DNA of 64,000 nt from Phoronis australis (GCA_002633005.1 NMRA01000946.1:6086-70085); one strand, 5' to 3'; counted from the first letter of the stretch, positions 1 to 14,300 are shown. The notes: generated by a model from the sequence alone, not told the origin. Numbers and translations: made by a program.

Positions 1-196
1 AGCGGACGAGTAATTAATAAAATTACGAAAAGCTGTAATTAAGTGGAAAATATGTCTAGAATAACCAACCAACCTTATTTTAGCTCAAAATGACATGGAA
101 AAAGGTTGCCTTCGCCTTTAAAATTTTATGGCTTGTAAGTTTTGACACATTTGTTTACCATTGCCACCGGTGTGTTGTTGTGACTACACTACTCAC

Positions 197-3100
197 AGTA
201 TCGGTGGAACAGCTCAGCAGGTAGTCGCCGGTGGCGTGCAGACTAATTCCTGTTACAGGTCCCTCGTGAGCGCGGATCATCTGGGCGCACTGGGCTTCCT
301 GCACTCCCCAGACACGGATGGAAGAGTCAGGAGAGGCCGAGAATACCAGCTCCTGCAGAGAGAAGGCAATAGATGGTGGTGAAAAGGGGCAATGAGTGGG
401 CAGACCGAGCTCATCACTGCATTTTGCAGAGAATATCAAGGACGTCATAAAATATTTAACATTCAAATGATACTTGAGAAGTGGCCATAATGTTATTTTG
501 GTTGATAATTATAATGCTATTTTCTCCTTGCACAATGCCTTGTGTAAAGAGCACCACACCGGCATTGGCCTTCTGCAGTGAAGTGAAACACCAGGAATGC
601 CATCTGATGTGCACCCCAGTTGTTATCCCTGTGATTTAAAAAAAGTCATTTTAAACGCCCCTGGCTCTACTTATCACCCAACCTGTGGTTTTTGGGACCC
701 CCAGAACAAATGACCTGTGTATTAACTCTATAAAATATGGCACTTGAAATGCAATGAGGACATATCCAATGAGTGTAAAACCAACTGCACATCCCATTGT
801 CTGCATGAGCTTGAATCAGAAAAGTGAAATCAGAGAGATGCTACAAAGCATTAACACCAGGTGTCGCTAGTTCTTCCTTTCACCCCACTCACCTCCTCTG
901 GATGATAGATAACACTGGTCACCTTCTTGGAGTGACCCTTCAAGATGGCAATCACCTGTTCAGTGTCCTTGTTGAACACAACGGCGTTCTTATCATTACC
1001 ACCTGCAGAACAGAAATAGCTGACAAGTCTTTTTCATCATCATCAACCTCATCATCATCAATATTTGCTACATCATGTGAACAGCACATGGCCGTGAAGT
1101 ATACATGCCAGTCTTTGTGTACCAAAATGTACAGATTGCTTGAATGGATTTACTGCCTGTGTGTCTGCCTGATGCCTGTGTTTATTGAGACAGGCGTTGC
1201 GCTTTGACGAGATGTGGACTCACTGGCAACGGTTCACTGCATAGGATTTCAGAACAACATGGCTTGGATTTCTGTGTGAACAAATCGGCAGGCACACAGC
1301 AGTGCGCTGTTCACAACCATGTTGTAAACTGCGAAAATGTGAAACTTTGGTCTCGGGATAGCACCAAGAAAACATGCGGATTCAGGAAAGTCTTTTGGTG
1401 TGAAATATCTCCACGTGACCGCAAGTCTACCCATGAACTATCATTCTGAGGCCAACAAACCGGGTTGATCGAAAATGTTCAATTTTATAATAAGCACTAT
1501 CTTTGATTGTGGCAAGTGAAATTCGCTTTGCTAGTCAGTCATCAATTGGATGAAATTATTGCGTGAGATATTACTGTGGATTTTCTCAAATGTGCAAATA
1601 ACAATTTGAGGATAAATGAAGTGCAACCACATTGATTCAGGGACTTACCCGTGACAATCCTTGAAGTATCCTTCAAGCAGATGTCCAGACAGAGAATACC
1701 AGGGACGCTGGGACTATGCAGGCCCTAACCAACAGAGGGAGCAGTCAAAATGAAACACGAATTTAACCTTAACACACATGCACACAAAGAGACCGAAACC
1801 TTTGAATACTAGATGACAGTGCCACAAAGCTAACACAATTTGTCTCTCTGTTCAAAATGATCATGACCACTAGATTTCTTCACTGGAGACTTTGTGAAAC
1901 TTTTCCTTGAGGATCCATTTCAAGGAGGAAGGGGTGCTTTCACAGAGAATTGACAGAGAAGATTCTTCGAATGTCTCAAGAACAAGAGCACACATAACCT
2001 CACTATCAATTATGGAATGCTTTAACTACTGAGCACTCTCACAGCATCACACTGTGGTTTACATAGCTTTACTTCAAAACACAAATTTAGAAAAGTTGAG
2101 AATATAAGGATGCTAACAAAACATGGAAGATAGTTGAGAAGAGCAGAAGAAACTGCTTAAAACTTACAACGTGTGACGCCACCTGGCGGAAGTTGCGCAT
2201 ATCATCAGAATTGACCAGGCCCTCTGGAATTGTGCGCCCGCGCTGCAAAATAACATCTTCAGTTCACAAACAGCAAAATTCAATGGAAAAAGACAATTTG
2301 TCACAAAGTTAAGTAAACTACAAATGTAATGCAAGAGCTTGAAGTAAATACTAAAACACTTACAGCTATCTTCGATTTTGGAACAGCTTACTGAATCAGG
2401 TCTCATGAACATCCTCCAAATATTGGCAGACTGCACAAAATAAGGCCAGGCTGCACAGAATTCTGGTTTGTGCATTTGTTACATTCCTTACTACTACTTA
2501 TCTATTGTCATTGGGATGCAGAGATAGTCAAAGCTGATGAAAATCGACTTGTTCTCATATAATGGTGACAGATTTCGGGAAAACCTGTAGTCACTGACAA
2601 TAAGGAATCAACAATGAATATCTTGTCAAAAAATAAAGTGACCACAAGGAGAGCTACAGTAGTCAAATCCACCTTAAATCAACTGGTGCGTTCTCTGTGT
2701 GTCAAGTGTCATCAAGATCCATCAATCTGTTCTCATATCACCCAAAAATGCTTTTGGGATGGAATATCTTGCCAAAAATAAAATGGCCACAAGAGGGAGG
2801 TAGTGCAGCAGAATTCACTAAGAAATTGACTGATGCCCAAAAGGGCCCCTCACAAAACTTTGTGTTATAAGACCCATCTATCACTTCTCTGAATATCATC
2901 GCAGTGATTTCAAATTTTCAATCATAACATAGTAAAGTTTATATTCAAGGGTCAATGAAACCCCTCATATACATAAGTTAGTGAAAAAAAAAGTGAATCA
3001 GATGATATTTGAGTCATTTTTTGATATAAAATCTACTAGCAATAGGGAATGACTCAAGAGCCATCCGTTCTCTTCACTTAAGTTACTGGTTGCATGTGTA

Positions 3101-6100
3101 AAACATCAACAGAACCACGTAGTACATCACTTGGTCTCCCCAAGTTAAAAGTAATGTAATACCAAACACATCTTTTTGTAAATTGACGCATATTCTCTTT
3201 TAATTTTGAAGTAGTTATTGCCTTAAACAAACAGACCTCGAGTCCATTACTTCGCCTAAAATTAGAGTTCGCTCAAGCTGTACGTTATGCTGAAAAATTT
3301 TCTTAGTGAGCACAGCTTACACTTTGTCCCAGCCAATCAGCAAGATCCCACCTACCTTCTTACGCTCTGTCGTCAGCTCGGCAGCTCGCTCCTGCAGCTT
3401 GTGCAGTACTTCGTCCGACATGCCTGCCTCCTCCATTGGCTGGTCAGCTCTCTCAGCGCCTGCCTCTGCACCGTATGCCTACAGGGTGGACAAAAACCAA
3501 CGGTGTAACAGATGGCAGAAGTATAATATGCATGTATGTGAATGTATACTCACCAGCAACTTTCTTTAGACACATGAAGTTACATTTAACAAAGACAGTA
3601 AAAAAGTACCTCTCATACCACAGTACTACTGAGACGACATGCAACTGATGTTAAAAACTGCTCAAGCTGAGGAACACCGTATTCTGCGAATTTTTTTAGT
3701 ATCTCGGCAATAGCCGGTACCATTTGTACTGAGCTTTCACCAAATTCCGTTCCGAAATGTGAACTAAACAACGCATAACTTACCGGTTGTGCTGGATAAG
3801 CAGCAGGTGCGGCTGTGATTCCTGCTTGGGGCTTCAGCGTAGCCAGAGCTGAAGAAAGACAATGGAGCAACTCACGTATAATGTCAAAGCGAGACCAGCA
3901 AAGGTTGAGCAGAAATGGCAGATGTCAAACACGGGTAACAATAATTTGACAGGTAGGTAGCTAGAGTCCCAGTGCGGGCGCACTCCATGCGAAACGAAAA
4001 AATACCTGTCCATGCTTTGAAACTTACACTCGTAGGCTGTACATGAAGTCTACCATTAAGTGGCACTTGATTTGTTTAGCCGGCTATAGGAAGTGAAGCC
4101 CTATGAGTCTAAATACACAAATGCAATACAAGACAGCAATGACTCAACATGGCAAATTACCTTCTCTGGCGGCAGTCACTTCCTTGGTCAGCCTGGCAAT
4201 CACGCGGCATGCAGCATCATGCTGATAGAGGGCGTGTGACAACTCTGTAACGTGGCAACAACAACATAAGGGATGATAGCGATGATTGTTTTTCCCACTG
4301 AATTATGCTGCATGTATTATTTGTTTCTCAAAACCAGAAAATGAACAGCGTCACCATCAGAATGAATGAACAGCTACTTGAACATGTATGTTGCAAAACA
4401 ATCATTGATGATTTGTGACCAGAATTGTCTAATTTGATGAATTATTGTGTTGGTAATTATAAACAAAAAATATTAGAATTTGGGTATCTGCTACATAACT
4501 GAAATTTGCTTGAAATCTCCTATTCCATGAGGGCTGTTCGTCAAAATTATGTCATTTCCCATTATTGCGAAAAACAAGTCTAATGTTATTGAGAAAGTTT
4601 TTCTTTACAATCTTTTTCATGAAGAACCTATCGTGTTTACTTTCAACTCAGCTTGGGTATTGTGCTCACGAGACTGTTAAGTTATATAGTTCCCTGTTAT
4701 TGCAAAACACCAGAGTCTCTACTGCTGTTGAGAAAGTCTTTCCTTACAAACAATGTTTTGGATGAAAAACCTATCACGTTTACTTTCAACTCAGCTTGGA
4801 TACTGTGCCTTCCACCAGCCATACATAGACACTTACCTTGTCTGGCGGTCTGGAGCTGTTGGCGGAGCGTGAAACTGTGAAGCATGACAGCATCCTACAA
4901 AGAACAAAACCAATTGAGGACTAACTGCCTTACACATGTTCTAGTAAAATCTGTGCGGGGAAGGCACATTTTTTCAACCACTATCCGTAATTTTTAATTG
5001 CTATGGAATGCAAGCAACCAAATTTTTTTAAAATCATGCTTGGTTATCATTACGTGAACTTGGGTAAGCTCTACAGGTCCTGCCAAACAAAACCTGACTG
5101 GGAATAAGAATACTCAAGTCCCGTTTTCGAGGTCTAGCTTCCATAAGCCACACGTGTTGTTACCCACATATTTGATTGTTCGCCAAATTCCCATTAATGA
5201 ATACAAATTAGGATATAATTAAAAGTGAGTTTAGATTATGCAGGCTTCTATTCTGAGCTGTGCTAGTTAGTGCACAACAATGAAATCTTTCACTCTTATC
5301 ACTTGTTTCAACAGTTCGGTGAATTTTAATAAGTGCTTACCCATTCATCTTGCAGACTTTTTAATATGGCAGGGATACTTGTGGCTGAGGGTGGTCTAGG
5401 TTTGGCCACTGGAGTGGCTGGAAGCAAAACCATTCATTTAAATACAGTGTATCAACCCGAGACAAGCATGTACACAACCTTGAAAAACAAGAACACATGT
5501 ACAAGGGAGACAACTCTTGATGGAAAACATTTCCTTAAATTTCTGGACACAAACTAGAAGGATGTTTGCCTGAGAGGATCAGGAAATTTATGCAATTTAC
5601 CTGAAAAAGCTAGTAGCTTGATGCAAATGGAGAGGTAATGGGTCACTAAGTCAAGGAGTTAGGGACACCTCAGCTGACTTCTCGGACAAATGATACTTTT
5701 TTAAGACAAAATATGTTTTTCAGCATTTAACTTCAAAACTGACTGACTTCATGTCAGGCACAACAAAGTTCAATTCCTTGAACACCTAAGCATAAATGTC
5801 AGGAAAGGTACTGCCACGCAACATTCCACTATGTTTAACTACTCAGCCTACCTTTTATTTCTATCAGCATGTCTTCTGTCAAACGTTCCCCATTGATGGG
5901 ATCGACTCCATTCTCCCTGATAAACTTTTCCACAAGACGCCGCTCAAACACACTACCCGACACAGGGGAGACAACTGGGTGTTCAGGCACCTCATTGCTA
6001 ACTGCAACATCATAACAGATGGAATTAGGCATGCAATGTCACACACTAACAACAACAAGGTCTAAGCAGCACTGTCCTTTGCAGTCGCCTCTACAAATGT

Positions 6101-7465
6101 TGATTTTAGTGGCTACCACACTTGAAGTATTGACAACAGCACAATCTTTACTTTCTGTGAAGTTTAAATTTTCTTTGCAAAATATACACTAGTCTACTTT
6201 GAAGAAAAAATAATGGCAAATAATCACATTTTTTCATTTTTCAAAGAGTTCTAACATTTGACCAAAATTTCTCATAACATTGTAAACAGGCCTATAATTG
6301 ACACGACTGTAGCTAAAGACAATGCTTTATCATTTGCAGTAATATCCACTGAAATTTGAAAGTCCAGCGCCATCCTTTACACTTTTCTAACCTAAGCGTA
6401 GAAATAACGAATTTAAAAGGGAAAACTATAGTGTTTACAAGAAATTTTCATTTTTAAAAATATCCATTGTTAAGCAGCAGTAAATGGGTTGAGTCCTCGT
6501 CCAATGTTTGTTTACAGCATCTACAGGGAATGACTACCTATAGGCCTACGGTAAATACAGTGTGGTCGAACCCTCGTCGTGGCGGTGCACAGATGCGTCC
6601 TCAGCTTCTGATCGTCTCCAATACACTATATATACTACAAGGTATGACACTCGGGACTAAGAATTCCATGGGTGCTTCACTTCAGCCCTCCATATCAAAA
6701 ACATAACTTAATAAATTTACACAAGACAGGGGTTCAACAAACCATGAGCAATTGTTTTCTACTGATAGCATTTACAAAGCGTTCACAACAAATTCGCAGT
6801 CAAAGCATAAAAGTCTTTCCGAAAAGCCACTGCGTACTGTCAATGTGCCAAATGGAAATTATTGATTTGTCACGCAAGGTCACGACATCAATAACTCCAC
6901 ACTTGTTCGTAATTACGTAACTTTCCGTGACAAACCAGCAATTGCCGTCCATCCGTAACTCATCGGATAATTCTGTAAGGGCACATTGACAGTATGCACC
7001 TGCTTTTTGGGAAGAATTTTCTGCTTTGACCACGAATTTGATGTGAACTCGCTGACCCTAGATCGGCCTAGATGCTATATCAGAAGAACAATTAATGGTT
7101 TGTTGAACCCGTTTTGTGTAAATTTATTAAGTGCTGTGTTTGATATGGACGGCTTAAGTGAAGCACCCGTGGAATTCCTTGTCCCGAGTGTTATACCTTG
7201 TAGTATACATAGTGTATTGGGGACGATCAGAAGCTGAGGACGTCTGTGATCGTGAATTGCCAAGTAATCCGGACTAGTGACGGGTCCCTCAAATTAAAAC
7301 ATGTACAATCTTAATTTCAATTTATTCTATGAACTCAAAAACAGATTGCAACAGTGCGTGGCATCAAAAATCAACAACAACGTTGTAATTTTTCATCCTA
7401 TGATTTAAATATTTTTAAAACAAAGAAAAACCGGCAAGAGACTTACTTGCACAGCAAAGCGCCAT
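197..7465 (-). CDS. PRPF19: PRPF19 (pre-mRNA-processing factor 19), 5' eleven exons
   Basis: PRPF19 is the U-box E3 ubiquitin ligase and scaffold of the NineTeen spliceosomal complex. Minus-strand coding exons in order: 7447-7465, 5852-6001, 5341-5417, 4837-4894, 4161-4244, 3784-3848, 3356-3478, 2168-2242, 1649-1724, 893-1002, 197-352. All junctions are GT-AG and the frame stays open for 331 codons. Exons 1-2 encode the U-box ([19 protein letters not shown] at the N-terminus, then ENGVDPI). Exons 3-5 encode the [10 protein letters not shown] segment and the [12 protein letters not shown] coiled coil that tetramerises the protein. Exons 6-8 are the linker, and exons 9-11 start the WD40 propeller ([34 protein letters not shown]). 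The family is about 500 aa, so the last third of the propeller lies left of base 1. Exon 3 could alternatively begin 9 bases later; the chosen acceptor keeps the family length. Family assignment is near certain. Confidence 0.97.
6586..7250. repeat. Foldback (long inverted repeat) element in PRPF19 intron 1
   Basis: The stretch from about 6590 rightwards and the reverse complement of the stretch ending near 7250 align over about 270 bases with only scattered differences. Shared blocks include GTCCTCAGCTTCTGATCGT, GGGTGCTTCACTT and TACTGTCAATGTGCC. Similarity weakens towards a centre near 6895, where TTTGTCACG still faces its complement CGTGACAAA. There is no credible protein. Similar peptides read from the two strands are an artefact of the symmetry. 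It looks like a foldback or MITE-type element inside the first PRPF19 intron. Confidence 0.75.
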
Positions 7466-7560
7466 CTTGAATTTCCGCGTGAGACTGCTGTCACGTGACC
7501 AAAGAAATTCCCGGAACAACAGATGGCGCTCGATTACACCCAACCCGCAGACAAAAAACT
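7466..7560 (-). promoter_or_regulatory. Probable PRPF19 core promoter/5' UTR
   Basis: Directly upstream of the PRPF19 start codon lies the palindrome GTCACGTGAC (7490-7499), which contains a CACGTG E-box. The start codon itself sits in AAGATGGCG, a YY1-like initiator context common in housekeeping genes. No TATA box is evident. The sequence motifs are visible; their regulatory role is inferred. Confidence 0.4.
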
Positions 7561-7705
7561 AATAATGAGCACGAGTCTGATGCACGTCTCTGATAGCTGG
7601 GTCTTTATTGGTCAATCAAGGACTAGGTAAACCGGTGTATTTCAATCAGCTGAACATAAAAAATATGTTTTTATACCCTTTTTAAAAGCTAAGGTTAAAA
7701 CGCCT

Positions 7706-7776
7706 GTTGCCGGCGGTCCCCCGGCAACCCGGCGCGGCCTTGGCCCTAACCTTAACCTTAACCCTAACCTAACCCT
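7706..7776. repeat. Interstitial telomere-like repeat with adjacent GC hairpin
   Basis: Bases 7744-7776 are a run of CCCTAA and variant CCTTAA/CCTAA units, the C-strand of the metazoan telomere repeat TTAGGG. Just left, GTTGCCGG (7706-7713) and CCGGCAAC (7721-7728) form a perfect 8-bp stem around a 7-base loop. Confidence 0.7.
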
Positions 7777-9669
7777 CAAAATGTACAATCATGTGGCAAA
7801 GGGAGAAAATGAGAGAAATAACAGGGCTTCCTCTGACTAATGAATGTCAGCGCGGTGCTCGGTCTGCCAGCTCAAGGCCGGGTTATTCACCCCATTGCTG
7901 CCCCGATTGGCTGCCTGTCTACTCACACAATTCTCTTCTCGTTGATGCATTACCCTCATTCCTGAAATCCCTTTCCGTTTCTACAGTTTATCATTTGAGC
8001 TTATCTTTGATTAAAAATGCTGGACAATAAATTCATTTTTCACAATTTTAAGTAGCGTTTTTAGTGTTTTCCAGATGCCCCCTATTCCTTTGTTAGTTAC
8101 CCGCGCGTGCACTAGTTCAAAACCTACGGCATGCTTGGCAGGTAAGCTATAACACCCTATATGCGATAAAAAATACGTTACCGCCTCACAGTCTCGCATT
8201 TGTTTATAGCGCATGCTCAATCTTCGATTCAATTTTCGGTTATTGTTCACTTAAAGCAATGACTTAAAACTCTCCCCACCCCGTACGTGGTGGATAGAAC
8301 CTCTGTGACTCAGTACCATTCAGGAATCCTGTTGCCACTACTTCTGTTTTTAAAATACGAGGCAAAAAGTTGCAAGAAACGAAAATGAAGACAAACGTTC
8401 TATTGTATCTTAGCGTGTATAATACAACCATTCTTAGACATCTCAGCAGTTTATGCTATCAAAAAAGAAAAAGTCAATTTTTAGAAAACTTTGTCGAAAA
8501 AAGTTATTTATTGGATGTTTCAAAGGATGTAAAGTCTTTACAATATAGGACAAAGCATGCCAACTGTATTGATCACTTGCAAGATTCTTGAGTTGTGGCT
8601 ATTAAAGGTATCAGAATCCAAATTATCTGCCTACATCTCGATTTAAGGAAGCAATTGTTTCACTTCAATATCTCCAGAAATTTTACAACTTCTCATAGGT
8701 ATTTTATTTTGGTTTTATTGAAATATGAGCCGCACCGATCTGCCAAAAAGAGGCTAGTAAAATAAAGACGAAAACAAACATGTGGACGAGTTGGTTTTCA
8801 AATGAAAGATAAACATGGTAATACGATGAAAAAGAGCATATTTTGGGACATCACTTCAGTTTGTTTGTAACTGTTTGTACTGACACGTAACTATTACAAC
8901 CATATGCTTGACTAAAACAAAACAGTGTAGAGTTGTTTTGAAACTATGGAAGCTCACACGGCGAACGTCCAAATAGGCGTAGCAAGGTTTGTGTTCTTTA
9001 CTGCAGTGACCCCCACCCGGTCGACAGCAAATAGTCGGCTTCTGCCCACTCGACAACTGTCCCCTCCTCCATCACCCCGGTCACCACGTGGTTAAATTCT
9101 GCCTCCACATAACCCGGCCTCCCCCTTTGACACCCTAGTATGGCCACTTGCAAAGATAATAGAGGCTGTCAAACCACGCACCGTATAACCAAAGAGGCTC
9201 TCTTTCTACTGTCTCCCGCTGGCGGATCTAGGGTATCACTAGGACTCCCTGTTCATTTTCTTAAAATTCTTCCCTCAGTTTTGCCCCTCTCCCTGTTCAT
9301 TGTAAAGTACTCTCAGACTAACGCTTATTTCAGCCCTGCTTAATTGTCTAGAACTTATATTTTGGCTCGGCTGTTGATGGCTAATCCAGTTTGTCTAGCA
9401 TTAATGAAGACGTATCACGTTAGTGTTGTGTTCTCATTTTCCAGATCGCAACCAATTTGGCCTTCTCACAGCCAGTGCGAGTTTCTTTTGTCCCCCAGTT
9501 TTCACTGATTTCGCGACTTCTTGAAGAGAATCATGCTCGTTATATTTTCACTTAACAAGGGATCCATGACCACCTAGTTTTCTTTTACTCACGCTACTGT
9601 AAAAAGGCAACTGAGACACGCATGCAATCCTCTAATAATTATAATTATATTGCATCAACACCGAACAAA

Positions 9670-9711
9670 TAACAACAACAGCAACAAAAACAACAACAAC
9701 AACAACAATAA
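9670..9711. repeat. (AAC)n microsatellite
   Basis: Imperfect AAC trinucleotide repeat with a central GCAAC interruption, ending in AAT units. Confidence 0.85.
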
Positions 9712-11086
9712 TAAAAAATGCATATTATATTTCACTCATTGGCAAGTATGCCGCTGAATTTTCAGTAAACGAAGAACTGGATCATCAGTTTGAATGTTCA
9801 AAAGAAAAATAATCAAGTGAGAGGATTCAATGATTTGATTTACTGAAACAAATAGCTTTTCTACTTGTAACATTGTTATTAACCTGGTCCACGGACATGT
9901 CAAATGGAAATTGGATGCTTTATTTCCCTTGTATTTCAACTAAAAGTGAACAGCGCGACATTTTTAACTCTGCCTCTTTGATTTCGAATGATAGGCTAAT
10001 CAGCCGACCTTCCAGGCACTGTGACCTCGTCTGACGAATTCTTTAGAGAAATGCTAAATTCAGTGAACATAATGCCAAATTAACCTTAAAACCATGGTAC
10101 TAGTGTAATCGTTTGATAACGGCAGGTTGAAAATGTGAAAATCTAACTATTCATGAATGTGTACAGCGCCCCTTTTGGTAGTTCTGATGGTTGGCGAAAA
10201 CAAGGTGATTGGCGGTAAATACTGCTAAAATATAAAACTACATGGGGGTACGGTCCACTTACTAGAAAACGTGGTTTGAGAAAAAAATACACCAGTTGTC
10301 CAACGCTTTAATGAATGTTAGAATATTGTTGGTGACAGAGGTCAAGCGATAACACGGCGAATTATGTTATCAGTGGTTCGGATATGTTTAGACACAACAG
10401 CTATAAGAACACAGGATGAACAGAAAAAGATCTTCTCGGCTACGCTATCAACATCTCGACGATTGAACTAGTCTTCCACGTAACTGAAAAAGGAAGAGAC
10501 TAGATTGAAAATATATCATTTCCGTTGTTTATCTTTGCACCACTGTGTAAATTGGATACTCACAGCGTTTCGGGACAGCGGCACCAGTATGCCGTACACT
10601 AGTCGTAATGGCTGTCGGTTATTGGTATCTGATTGTCATTGCCGGCGTTTCAACTCACTATCTCCTGATATTCAGTGAAAATAGCTGATGAAACCGTCGT
10701 GAAAATCTAATACAGAGGCCGATACAACAATAGTAAAATAAGCTATTACATCAGCATTGTACTGTACAACGCAAGCGTTTTATAAGTAACAGATAGGTGC
10801 CCCAATGTGTACAGCCAAAAAGCAGGTTTACGAAATTCTAACACAATGTAGGGACATACACTTCACACTCTTGTTCGTCTACGGGAACACATATTATGTC
10901 AATAAAAATGCACAGGCAACTTTTTTCCAACCAGATTTTATTTTGATGACATATCGATAATATCAGGAAGAGACAACTCTTCCTGATAATACATTATCAA
11001 AACCAATCATGTCAAGAGTAAAAAATCATTGCAAAAATACCCTAGCGCCGACACATTCGAGCACAGCAAAGCCGCCTGCTAAAGCC

Positions 11087-11303
11087 TGCATTCACCTGCT
11101 ACACTCAGAGACAAACAAATTGTGTCGCGCATCAACAGTTCGTCTGCGCTGGCAAATGACACATGACATTGTGTCTACAGCCGTTGAAAATGTAACCCGC
11201 AGTGAACAATGCAGTACTGAATTTCCATTTTATCTGCAGGCGGTAAGCGCAACGGTCGGAGCAAACTATCGCCAAACTTGTTAGATATAAACTAACTGAA
11301 GAC
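11087..11303 (+). promoter_or_regulatory. Presumed 5' UTR/promoter-proximal region of copy A
   Basis: A 13-base block TGCATTCACCTGC (11087-11099, containing the E-box CACCTG) recurs at 37693-37705 upstream of copy B, at a similar distance from the start codon (217 versus 199 bases). It may be a surviving piece of the duplicated promoter. A TATA-like GATATAAAC lies only 17 bases before the ATG and is probably not a TATA box. Confidence 0.3.
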
Positions 11304-14300
11304 ATGGCTTCACTATCATTATCAGATAATGGTCCGGAGCCACCCTGTAGCGTTTCTTTTCGGGGAATTAATCACGAACTGTTGGTTGAAGACGGCCCGA
11401 ACACCGAAGAATCATTTCAACGCCGTCTATTCGTACGTTTGGCATATCTGTTCCGGCAAAGGCGAGTGGACAGTGACGCACCTGTAACGAACATGTCTCC
11501 CAACAGAAAAATCTTAATTTCATGTTTGGTGATAGCTGTTGTGTCTTTAGGTCTTGGAGTTCTAATAGGATACTTCAGTAGACAATTCTCTTCAGGGTCG
11601 GCGACGAAGGAAGCCGATCCATCGATATCAAAGAAGATTATGGATGAAATTAAACCGCAGAACATTAGACGACACCTCAGGTATGATACGTCTGTACCAA
11701 GTTGACACATGTTTCGATAACTCAGTGTTAAACTAACTGGAACATTTTATGAAGGTTTGCAGTACCGGCCATGCAGGTACGTGAGTTTTCCCGCATTTTC
11801 GCGACTTAGTAAGTGACGTTCTCAAATTCAGAAACAAAACCCGGGGGGTATCCACGGGCATTATATTAAGCCATGAAGTGCACTGCACACCTTGTAATAG
11901 ACTGTTTTGTTATATAGGCCCTGCACTGTTATTACCGTTATCAATTACCTTATTTTAACTGGTGTTTCTCCAGGAACCTCACGATGCGTCCTCACTTGGC
12001 TGGTACTCCGGCAGATCTTCAGCAAGCACGCGAGTTTCAGCATTTTTGGCGGGAAGACGTCGGAATGGACCAAGTCGACATAGTTCCCTACAAAGTATTG
12101 CTGTCTTACCCTGACGATAAAAATCCGAATGTGATAAACATGCTCGATGACTCGAGTAACGTTGTCTTCCATACACAGTTGTTCGAGAAAATCCTGCGTC
12201 CTGACGAAAAGCAGTCCAATGTTGTGCCGCCATTTAACGCATATTCATCACGTGGAAATGTAACTGTGAGTATTCCGACAAGCTACGAGGATTCTTTGGC
12301 AGTAAAATTTTTCGAAGCATGAGAAAATTTGAATTTGCTTAGGTGTTTCGCTCTCTGTATTCGTTATTCTGTATAGTTTTTATGATTGTTTTGAGTTGAG
12401 ATTTTTGTCGACCAACGGATTACATAGGCCCAATGATTTTAAAGAGCAGTCGTGCGTCTGTTCTCTTTACCGCAGGGTGATTTGGTGTATGTGAACTACG
12501 CACGAGCTGAAGATTTCGACTGGTTGGCGGCCAACACAAACATCAACGTCAGTGGCAAGATTGTCATCGCAAGATATGGGAAGATATTCCGTGGAAATAA
12601 GGTTGATTTTAAGCAATTTATTTACATATTTAGCCAAGTAGAGGCAGATTTCGAAGAAAATTTCCCGCACTCGCAGGCGGCTTTTTACACGAGAAGGGGA
12701 TGGGTACCCATCATGGCTTAGTTAACTTGATAAAAATTCTGCAGCGGCTGACATCCGAAAATTGACGTGGTTATTGTCAAGGCGTAGTTTTAGCATGGCC
12801 TGTATCAAAACTGTTTAGCTGCCCAAAGGGTAGTGGGTAATAAAATCGATTGTTTTGAGGGAGTGATCGAGAGAGGCGTCTTTATCCACCTTATCCTATA
12901 CCAGGCAACAGAACGCACAATGCACGGACCTACATATAGTTATATAGTAGGCTGTGCTGTGATCAAAAGCCTTCGGGTTGAAAAGAATCGTCTTTACCCA
13001 CCGTATCCAAATTTATCAGGTTGTAAGAACGAAGCACGGACCTAGTCATCTAATAAGCTAGATTCTGGTCAATACACGCAGCGTTCACAAACTGATACTG
13101 AAATGGCCATCCGTGAATTCTTTCTTGTACACTCTCTTACTTTCTTGGACACTCGTACTAATTATCAAATGCTAATTGAGCCACTATATTCATACAAAGC
13201 CGCATGCACCGGTGATAAACATTTGGTTACAGGTTTTGTCAAATTGTGAAAACAAAATTAAAACAATGGGAGAATTTTGCAAGAATCAGACATCTAAGCT
13301 TTTAAGAAACACCGTTGTTTAAAAGTAGGCACTTGTTTCTCCGAAAGTATGTATAAAGTTGTCTTGTATGTTTGGAAAACAACTACATTTTTGACTTGTT
13401 TATTAAACGAATCACTTGTCTGTTATCAAACCACTATTCTGTTAGTCAAATCACTTGTCTGTTTAGCGGTGTTTTCTATTTTGAACCTTTTCTCGTGACT
13501 GTATCAGTTATCAAAATATCTACGTGGAATCCTGAAATGTAGTTTTCAGATTGAAACCTAAATCATTTAGTTAAAAAAATCGCAATTGCTTTCATTTATT
13601 AATTTGTACCCTGTAAGGGCTCGTTCATGAGAAATTATCTTTCATAACAATTAGTCGCAAAGTTAAAAAAATCTTACGGTGTTATTCAACGAAACTACTT
13701 AATATTTTTCAGGTAACGAACGCAGAAAAACAAGGCGCGGTCGGCGTAATCTTCTTTTCTGACCCAAAAGACTATGCAGTTGATGGAACCTCGAACGTTT
13801 ACCCTGACACCTGGTGGCTACCTCCTACTGGAGTACAGCGTGGAAATGTCAAACGGTCGCTCGGGGATCCACTGACTCCACTATACCCTGCTATTGGTAA
13901 AAGCAAGCTTGTTCTGTTTTGATGGCTTGAAACGCCAGCGCTTCAAAGTCACTCGTCTTCATTGCCTTCTCGTCTAATTTACATTGTTACAAAATCTAAT
14001 GCCTTTGTAATTGCAAAGGGTGCTTTATCGTTACCAAAGAATGGATTGGTAGTTTTTAAACTTGCCTTTAATCTCATCTCACTGGCGCACGACAGATTTT
14101 CCAGAAGTATATTGCGTGAAAATCATGCAGTTGTGCGCTTTTTAATCAGAACTCCCCTTGATTGCTGTCACGAGAAGAATAAAATTGCCCCCTTAATAAT
14201 TATTTAGGTGCTAGGTTGGTGGTAGGAACTTGGCAATATTACGTACAATGTATAACCTTAGAGATGCCTCTTGAAAAACGCTATTTTTGCATTTGCATTT

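Larger units (their letters stand above)
7466..11303. other. Head-to-head intergenic region between PRPF19 and GCPII-like copy A
   Basis: I found no conserved coding sequence here. The region holds the PRPF19 promoter, a GC-rich hairpin with telomere-like repeats (7706-7776), an AAC microsatellite near 9670-9711, and the presumed promoter of copy A at its right end. The small open frames have no recognisable motifs or splice-supported extensions. Confidence 0.6.

Noticed and set aside
10682-10706. CTGATGA...GAAA hammerhead-like string upstream of copy A
   Set aside because: Stem II would be about two base pairs; chance match.
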